Below are positions 6,480-10,374 of a DNA stretch of 10,374 nucleotides, one piece after another (the stretch's first letter is position 1; the number at the start of each line of letters is the position of its first letter). The position numbers and the translations under genes were made by a program. The stretch is from Candidatus Thalassarchaeaceae archaeon. GTDB lineage: Archaea; Thermoplasmatota; Poseidoniia; Poseidoniales; Thalassarchaeaceae. The DNA is taken from the NCBI GenBank assembly GCA_029250565.1, contig JAQXFA010000009.1, positions 1-10,374 on the forward strand, given 5' to 3'. The notes beneath the pieces were generated by a model. It was given only the letters and a program-made list of their open reading frames with translations, did no database searches and was not told the DNA's origin.

Positions 6480-6591
6480 AGGGGCTGTTGGCGAGGCTCA
6501 ACACGAGTGTAGTGTAGTGGTTATCACCAGGCGTTGCCAACGCTTGAACGCGGGTTCAACTCCCGCCGCTCGTATCTAATGAATAGCCCCT
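6480..6591 (+). repeat. Short inverted repeat flanking the tRNA gene
   Basis: AGGGGCT (6480-6486) upstream and AGCCCCT (6585-6591) downstream are perfectly complementary and could pair the leader and trailer of the precursor tRNA. The arms lie 16 bases before and 10 bases after the mature tRNA. A role in processing is speculative; seven bases can occur by chance. Confidence 0.3.
6503..6574 (+). tRNA. tRNA-Gly (anticodon GCC)
   Basis: The sequence folds into a complete cloverleaf. The acceptor stem pairs ACGAGTG (6503-6509) with CGCTCGT (6567-6573), seven pairs with one G-U. The D arm pairs GTG (6512-6514) with CAC (6525-6527). The anticodon stem AGGCG/CGCTT (6529-6533, 6541-6545) holds the loop TTGCCAA with anticodon GCC at 6536-6538. 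The variable loop has four bases, and the T stem GCGGG/CCCGC is perfect around TTCAACT. The discriminator is A6574 and no CCA is encoded, as is common in archaea. No intron is present. The first pair is A1-U72, unlike the G1-C72 usual for glycine tRNAs. It would read the GGC and GGU codons. Confidence 0.93.
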
Positions 6592-6643
6592 CAGTAAGCG
6601 GTTTTGTGGACGACCCGTCAAGCGGTTCTAACGCCGATTTGGG

Positions 6644-6661
6644 GCGCCCGCATTCGGGCGT
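6644..6661. terminator. GC-rich hairpin between tRNA-Gly and the thiolase gene
   Basis: CGCCCG (6645-6650) and CGGGCG (6655-6660) pair perfectly over the 4-base loop CATT, with an additional G-T pair outside. The hairpin begins two bases beyond the thiolase stop codon and lies about 70 bases after the tRNA. It could end transcription from either side; on the plus strand it is followed by TTT. Confidence 0.55.
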
Positions 6662-6674
6662 TTCAGCGCTGAAA
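6661..6674. repeat. 14-bp perfect palindrome over the thiolase stop codon
   Basis: TTTCAGCGCTGAAA is its own reverse complement and covers the last codons and the TGA (6663-6665) of the thiolase gene. It lies directly against the GC hairpin at 6644-6661. It may belong to a compound terminator or may arise by chance from the coding sequence. Confidence 0.4.
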
Positions 6675-7889
6675 AATTGCTGCTTCGCCTTGACCTACAC
6701 CAACGCATAAAGTCGCAAGGCCATTCATTTCACCATCATGGTTTTCTGACCTTTTGACCATTTCATGAAGTAATGTTACGACTATTCTCGCTCCAGAGCA
6801 ACCAAGTGGATGTCCAAGAGCAACCGCTCCGCCATTGACATTGACTATTTCTTCATCAAGTCCAAGTTCATCAATGCAGGTTAGAGCCTGGATCGCAAAC
6901 GCTTCGTTTAGTTCAACCAAATGAAGGTCGGAAATTTGCATATTTGCTCTTTCAAGGGCTTTTCTAGTCGCAGGAATTGGGCCCCAACCCATCGTACGTG
7001 GTTCAACACCCGCGGCGCCACTTGCAACCCAAGTAGCCATTACATCTAATCCAAGTTCGTCTGCCTTTTCAGCACTCATTAGAACCAATGCTGCGGCACC
7101 ATCATTGATTCCACTAGAATTAGCAGCAGTCACACTGCCACCTTTCTTGAAAGCTGGTTTCAATTTACCCAACTTTTCCATTGTACTGTTACGCCTTGGC
7201 CTCTCATCAGTATCGAAGGTAATTGGATTTCCTTTTCTTTGGGGTATCTCAACAGCCACTATTTCATCACTAAATCTTCCTGTATCTATTGCTTCAACGG
7301 CCTTAGTGTGGCTTTTAAGAGCAAATTTATCTTGAGATTCTCGTGAGGTATTCTTCAAATCAACAGTGGATAATTCCCTCAGATTTTCTGCAGTAACACC
7401 CATCCCATCATTACCATAATCCTCCTTTAATTGTGGGTTTGAAAACCTCCAACCTAGAGTGGTGTCTTGCACCATTGGATTACCAATAGCAAAACCCTTC
7501 TCTGGTTTTGCCATTACATACGGTGCACGCGACATTGATTCAACTCCACCAACAACGTAGACATCTCCCTCACCACAGCGAATCGCTCTAGCTGCAGCAT
7601 TAAGCGCAGTCAAACCAGAAGCACATAATCGATTGAAGGTGACCCCTCCGACAGATGTTGGTAAACCGGCGAGAAGTAATCCCATCCGAGCAACATTTCG
7701 ATTATCTTCACCGGCTTGATTGGTGCAACCAAAATAGACTTCTTCAATTTCATCTCCTTTGATTCCGGCTCTCTCCACAGCCTCTTTGATGACAAGCGAG
7801 GCTAAATCATCCGGCCTAATTGTCGCTAAAGAACCGCCGTGATTACCAATTGCAGTGCGAACTGCTGAGACTACAACTACCTCACGCAT
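6663..7889 (-). CDS. paaJ: Thiolase, 3-oxoadipyl-CoA thiolase type (PaaJ/PcaF-like)
   Basis: A 408-residue degradative thiolase of normal length. Catalytic residues are all present: C89 in NRLCASG, H360 in [12 protein letters not shown]395 in [10 protein letters not shown], and the NEAF motif (328-331). The block around residues 55-75 ([15 protein letters not shown]) and the [10 protein letters not shown] and DTTLGWRF segments (114-149) resemble 3-oxoadipyl-CoA thiolases, which cleave 3-oxoadipyl-CoA with CoA to succinyl-CoA and acetyl-CoA at the end of aromatic-compound routes. A general acetyl-CoA acyltransferase role cannot be excluded. The start at 7889 is chosen because [15 protein letters not shown] is the normal thiolase N-terminus and GGAG lies 9 bases upstream; the frame is open further up, to 8012, but those 41 residues do not look like thiolase. 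It is divergent from the hydratase/BoxB-like operon, 182 bp apart, so shared control is plausible. Confidence 0.92.
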   Translation of the reverse strand: MREVVVVSAVRTAIGNHGGSLATIRPDDLASLVIKEAVERAGIKGDEIEEVYFGCTNQAGEDNRNVARMGLLLAGLPTSVGGVTFNRLCASGLTALNAAARAIRCGEGDVYVVGGVESMSRAPYVMAKPEKGFAIGNPMVQDTTLGWRFSNPQLKEDYGNDGMGVTAENLRELSTVDLKNTSRESQDKFALKSHTKAVEAIDTGRFSDEIVAVEIPQRKGNPITFDTDERPRRNSTMEKLGKLKPAFKKGGSVTAANSSGINDGAAALVLMSAEKADELGLDVMATWVASGAAGVEPRTMGWGPIPATRKALERANMQISDLHLVELNEAFAIQALTCIDELGLDEEIVNVNGGAVALGHPLGCSGARIVVTLLHEMVKRSENHDGEMNGLATLCVGVGQGEAAIFQR

Positions 7890-7975
7890 ACACCGCTCTC
7901 CGGCTACTGCGACAAGCCCATCACCCTTGAGTAATGCGGATAGGAAATGAGTACTCAGACTGAAATTGGCTTTTT

Positions 7976-7990
7976 CTAATAAAAATTTAA
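7976..7990 (-). promoter_or_regulatory. AT-rich TATA-like box for the thiolase gene
   Basis: On the minus strand the bases read TTAAATTTTTATTAG, the most AT-rich stretch in the divergent region. Transcription starting near 7956 would leave a leader of about 65 bases before the ATG at 7889. Confidence 0.4.
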
Positions 7991-8005
7991 TCGATTTGGC
8001 TACTT

Positions 8006-8029
8006 CCCACACTCCCTATGGGAGTGGGG
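8006..8029. promoter_or_regulatory. Inverted repeat in the thiolase/hydratase divergent promoter region
   Basis: CACTCCC (8010-8016) and GGGAGTG (8020-8026) are perfectly complementary around TAT, and the stem extends by CCC/GGG past one unpaired A (8006-8029). It lies between the two predicted TATA-like boxes, so a bound regulator could act on both directions. The core CCCTATGGG resembles CCCTACGGG in the other divergent region at 1833-1841. Confidence 0.45.
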
Positions 8030-8033
8030 TTCA

Positions 8034-8041
8034 ATTGATAT
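8034..8041 (+). promoter_or_regulatory. TATA-like box for the hydratase/BoxB-like operon
   Basis: ATTGATAT and neighbouring bases lie about 35 bases before the ATG at 8072. Transcription would start within roughly 10 bases of the ATG, a nearly leaderless message. It follows the inverted repeat by only a few bases, so the repeat would occupy the TFB-recognition side of the promoter. Confidence 0.3.
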
Positions 8042-8071
8042 GTTGGGCGCAAGTCGCGAGGCCGATAGCCT

Positions 8072-8932
8072 ATGACTAGTTGGCCCGAACTTGAAGCAAT
8101 GCCGAACAAACTTGTGAACTACGGTGTGACCGATAATGGAATCGCAATAATTGAATTATGTTCTGACTCAGATGGTAATCCCCTAACCGAAGGTAAAACA
8201 TCAGTGAACACATACACCCGTGCAATGTGGGAAGATATAGACCAAGCAATTCTAAATGCTCGCTTTGATGACAGTGTGACTGTGATTATGATGATAGGGC
8301 ACGGTGAAAAGTTCTTCTCCGCCGGTGCTAGTATCAACTACCTCAACACCTTAACACCTCGCTACAAATACTTCTTCTGCCTACATGCAAACGAAACTTT
8401 ATCTCGTCTTGAACAAACTCCGAAACTCGTCATCGCTGCCCTCAACGGCCACACTATTGGTGGCGGTCTTGAAATTGCAATGGCGGCTGACATTCGTATC
8501 GGCCTGAAGGACAACGGACAAATTGGCCTACCAGAAGTCAGCCTCGGCGTACTTGCCGGAACAGGTGGAACTGCACGCTTGTCACGCCTAGTTGGCAAGG
8601 CAAAAGCAATGGAAATCATGGTGACTGGCCGTAAATTCTCATTTGAAGAGGCTCAGGAAATGGATCTCATTCACGATGTATATGATAGCACAAGCAATGA
8701 GGAATTCCGTTCCGAAGTAATGGATTACGCTAGCCAATTCACACTACCGTTTGCAGCAACCAAAGCGATTGGTAACATCAAGCGCAGTGTGCAGAGTGGA
8801 ATGGAGATTCCACTTGAGTACCACTTAGCATTGGAGCGAGAGCTACAGTCAGACTTATTCCAGAGCAATGATGCAAAGACAGGGATTGCAGCCTACGTAG
8901 AGAAGAAGACTCCTCGATTCGAGGGCGCTTAA
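8072..8932 (+). CDS. Enoyl-CoA hydratase/crotonase family protein, possibly BoxC-related
   Basis: A 286-residue crotonase-fold protein of near-normal length. The oxyanion-hole segments are FFSAGASI (81-88) and GHTIGGGLEIAMAAD (126-140). Both catalytic glutamates of true hydratases are present: E134 in GGGLE and E155 in GLPEVSLG, so it should hydrate or otherwise process an enoyl-CoA. Compared with ordinary hydratases the N-terminus has extra sequence around DGNPLTEGKTSVNTY (34-48), and FFCLHANETLSRLE (101-114) is close to the matching part of BoxC, the ring-opening dihydrodiol lyase of the benzoyl-CoA pathway, as I remember it. BoxC is about twice as long, so this would be a single-domain relative at most; a PaaF/PaaG-like role is the alternative. 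The start at 8072 has GAGG about 10 bases upstream; an ATG at 8099 is possible. It is first in an operon, 28 bases before the BoxB-like gene. Confidence 0.9.
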   Translation: MTSWPELEAMPNKLVNYGVTDNGIAIIELCSDSDGNPLTEGKTSVNTYTRAMWEDIDQAILNARFDDSVTVIMMIGHGEKFFSAGASINYLNTLTPRYKYFFCLHANETLSRLEQTPKLVIAALNGHTIGGGLEIAMAADIRIGLKDNGQIGLPEVSLGVLAGTGGTARLSRLVGKAKAMEIMVTGRKFSFEEAQEMDLIHDVYDSTSNEEFRSEVMDYASQFTLPFAATKAIGNIKRSVQSGMEIPLEYHLALERELQSDLFQSNDAKTGIAAYVEKKTPRFEGA

Positions 8933-8960
8933 TCCGATTACCATTGATGGAGGAATTAAA

Positions 8961-10121
8961 ATGGGTGAAACTGAAGTATTAGAGAAATACAAGCCCAACT
9001 TCGAGGAGTGGATTAATCAATTCAACGAATGGCAAACCCGAATTGGTTTTGATACAGCTTGGCTTGGCGACTATCGTTTTGAAATCAAATTTGATTGGGA
9101 GAGCGCTGGAAATAATATTGAATTCGGTGATTTTGAAGGTATGCCAAAATGGGACCGAAGAATGCAAATCCCACAACAGAGTGTCCGTGACGCAATCATC
9201 AGTATGATTAGTGTTCAGGGCGATACAGAGTTTGGTAGCGTTGAACAACAATGGCATCTACTTGACAGTGCACCAACCGAGTACGACCGAAAGTCAGCCA
9301 TGCGCATCATGTGCGAGGAACAGCGTCACGGCTGGCAGATGGCATACGTCCTCTGCAACTATTTTGGTGAACAAGGGATCCGTGAAGCACAAAAATTGCT
9401 AGAGCGAAACTCTGCTGCAAATCCAATCCGCGGAGAATCTGACCGTCCCCGCCTACTCGGTTCTTTCAATGAACCAATTGACAACTGGCTTGATTTCTTC
9501 TGCTTCACTCACTTCATTGACCGTGATGGGAAGTTCCAACTGAAAATGTTGAGCACCTCTTCATTCAAACCTCTTGCAGCAAGCATGGGTCCAATGCTAA
9601 AAGAAGAATCCTTTCATCTTGGCACCGGTGCAAATGGCTTACGCAGAATCGTCAAGCAGGGAGTAATTCCTGTAGCACTGTTACAGAAATACATGAACAA
9701 ATGGGTTTCAACCGGACTTGACCTGTTTGGGGTTGACGAATCAACATCAGCACAATGGGCTTATGTTTACGGAATCAAAGGCAGATATGATGAGCGAGAG
9801 AGTAGTATTCCAGCCGATCGTGAACACCTGAATGAAGAGAGTAGAATGCACTACTTCAATGAACTCGCGAAGGAGATGGAAAGAATCAACAAAGGTCGTC
9901 ACGATGGTCAACCTGAATTATTCATACCATCCGATAACTTCAACCGCAGTGTTGGCAAGTTTGTTGATATCAGAACCACAGTACATGGAGAACCATTTGA
10001 GGGAGATGATGAGGCATGGAAACAATACCTGCATGATAGCCTCCCTAACGATGAAGATGTGGCACAACTCAATGAATACTTCAAAGAAGAGTGGATTCAA
10101 TACCGCGAGTGGAAGGACTGA
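8961..10121 (+). CDS. boxB: BoxB/PaaA-type diiron aromatic-CoA epoxidase homologue
   Basis: A 386-residue ferritin-like diiron protein of the phenylacetyl-CoA/benzoyl-CoA oxygenase group. Likely iron ligands, from the family spacing, are E90 (QGDTE), E120 and H123 (EEQRH), D187 (FIDRDGKF) and E216 and H219 (EESFH). QGDTEFGSVEQQWHL (87-101), RLLGSFNE (164-171), FIDRDGKFQL and DLFGVDESTSAQ (254-265) match the benzoyl-CoA 2,3-epoxidase subunit BoxB better than PaaA, judged from memory of both families. BoxB inserts one oxygen atom of O2 into benzoyl-CoA with electrons from the reductase BoxA. This protein is about 85 residues shorter than bacterial BoxB, with a shorter N-terminus and C-terminal region, so the acyl-CoA substrate may differ. 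A strong GGAGG (8949-8953) lies 7 bases before the ATG. It is translated from the same operon as the hydratase, and the next gene begins 10 bases after its stop. No BoxA is in view. Confidence 0.87.
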   Translation: MGETEVLEKYKPNFEEWINQFNEWQTRIGFDTAWLGDYRFEIKFDWESAGNNIEFGDFEGMPKWDRRMQIPQQSVRDAIISMISVQGDTEFGSVEQQWHLLDSAPTEYDRKSAMRIMCEEQRHGWQMAYVLCNYFGEQGIREAQKLLERNSAANPIRGESDRPRLLGSFNEPIDNWLDFFCFTHFIDRDGKFQLKMLSTSSFKPLAASMGPMLKEESFHLGTGANGLRRIVKQGVIPVALLQKYMNKWVSTGLDLFGVDESTSAQWAYVYGIKGRYDERESSIPADREHLNEESRMHYFNELAKEMERINKGRHDGQPELFIPSDNFNRSVGKFVDIRTTVHGEPFEGDDEAWKQYLHDSLPNDEDVAQLNEYFKEEWIQYREWKD

Positions 10122-10131
10122 GGTGGTAGAG

Positions 10132-10374
10132 ATGCAGGCATTCGCCCTGCTGAATGTAAATCGAGAACGGTTGAGGCCGTTCTTTGAACGTGTACCGGAA
10201 TTATTCGCGGCACATCACCATCATTCATCTCAGAATGATGCAGGTTATGAGGCTTTATTGTACCGAGTTTACCGACCCTACACAAGCCACATGTTGGACA
10301 TGGTTGACGTGTGGATGGAGAATGAACCGCGCTCTTGGAAAGTAGATGTAGAACGAGAGATTATGCTCATGCTG
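10132..10374 (+). CDS. Start of an unrecognised gene, third in the BoxB-like operon (runs off the window)
   Basis: The first 81 residues are open to the window edge. The ATG at 10132 is preceded by GAGGTGG (10120-10126), five bases away and overlapping the end of the BoxB-like gene, which implies translational coupling; an in-frame GTG at 10123 is less likely. The sequence looks helical: NVNRERLRPFFERVPELFAA (8-27), then four histidines (28-31), then a helix-rich part with many aromatic residues (YEALLYRVYRPY, 39-50; MVDVWMENEPRSW, 57-69). There is no signal peptide, no iron-sulfur cysteine motif and no nucleotide-binding motif in this part, so it is not visibly BoxA, PaaC or PaaD. I do not recognise the family. 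Its tight coupling suggests a partner or accessory factor of the diiron protein. Confidence 0.7.
   Translation, partial: MQAFALLNVNRERLRPFFERVPELFAAHHHHSSQNDAGYEALLYRVYRPYTSHMLDMVDVWMENEPRSWKVDVEREIMLML

Noticed and set aside
6596..6627. Direct repeat AAGCGGTT at 6596-6603 and 6620-6627 after the tRNA gene, as a possible attachment site or small RNA
   Set aside because: Eight bases repeated twice is weak, neither copy matches the tRNA 3' end, and no integrase or mobile gene is nearby.
6503..6662. Integration of a mobile element at the tRNA-Gly gene
   Set aside because: The tRNA 3' end is intact, no duplicated tRNA fragment was found in the window, and the neighbours are metabolic genes.
7890..8012. 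Upstream extension of the thiolase gene to 8012
   Set aside because: Thiolase homology begins exactly at the ATG at 7889, which has a ribosome-binding site. The extension covers the AT-rich promoter stretch.
8961..10121. Call as PaaA, phenylacetyl-CoA epoxidase subunit
   Set aside because: Length, QGDTE, the RDGKFQL segment and the DLFGVD block fit BoxB better, and no PaaB, PaaC or PaaD gene follows in the visible part. The PaaA alternative is kept as a possibility for substrate only.
1..10374. CRISPR arrays, insertion sequences, toxin-antitoxin or phage-defence genes
   Set aside because: No regularly spaced repeats, transposase, nuclease or paired small genes were seen on either strand.

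Overview
This looks like a piece of an archaeal chromosome, most probably a planktonic euryarchaeon of the Marine Group II / Poseidoniia or wider Thermoplasmata type. The pointers are an Alba chromatin protein, a small protein resembling a Thermoplasmata family (DUF6015, recalled rather than searched), archaeal TATA-like boxes with short or absent leaders, a tRNA gene without an encoded CCA, and a very large, sequon-rich surface protein anchored by one C-terminal membrane helix. The lineage is inferred. The genes are tightly packed and no gene-free stretch exceeds 200 bases.

Layout. Bases 1-789 (minus) hold a secreted M14 zinc carboxypeptidase whose frame is broken by one in-frame TAA at 148-150; the homologous sequence continues beyond it to the window edge. 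Directly upstream on the same strand is an agmatinase-type ureohydrolase (838-1761). A 176-bp divergent control region full of inverted and direct repeats leads to a small acidic protein (1938-2339). It is followed by a 1049-residue exported, membrane-anchored protein (2440-5589) and an ArsC/LMW-phosphatase-fold arsenate reductase (5638-6000). The reductase converges with alba (6037-6348, minus) over a shared hairpin. A tRNA-Gly(GCC) gene lies at 6503-6574.

The right third is an aromatic-CoA type module. A 3-oxoadipyl-CoA thiolase-like gene (6663-7889, minus) is divergent from an operon of a crotonase-family hydratase (8072-8932), a BoxB-type diiron protein (8961-10121) and the start of an unrecognised gene (10132 to the edge). 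In the aerobic benzoyl-CoA (Box) route, BoxAB epoxidises benzoyl-CoA, BoxC opens the ring, and beta-oxidation-like steps end at 3-oxoadipyl-CoA, which a PcaF/PaaJ thiolase cleaves to succinyl-CoA and acetyl-CoA. The top enzyme, a crotonase and the last enzyme are thus side by side. No BoxA reductase or aldehyde dehydrogenase is in the window, so substrate and completeness are unproven.

Best leads: the compact Box-like cluster with its unknown third gene, the stop codon at a conserved tyrosine position of the carboxypeptidase, the tandem ~43-residue repeats of the surface protein, and a palindrome with core CCCTAYGGG found in both divergent protein-gene promoter regions and nowhere else noticed.
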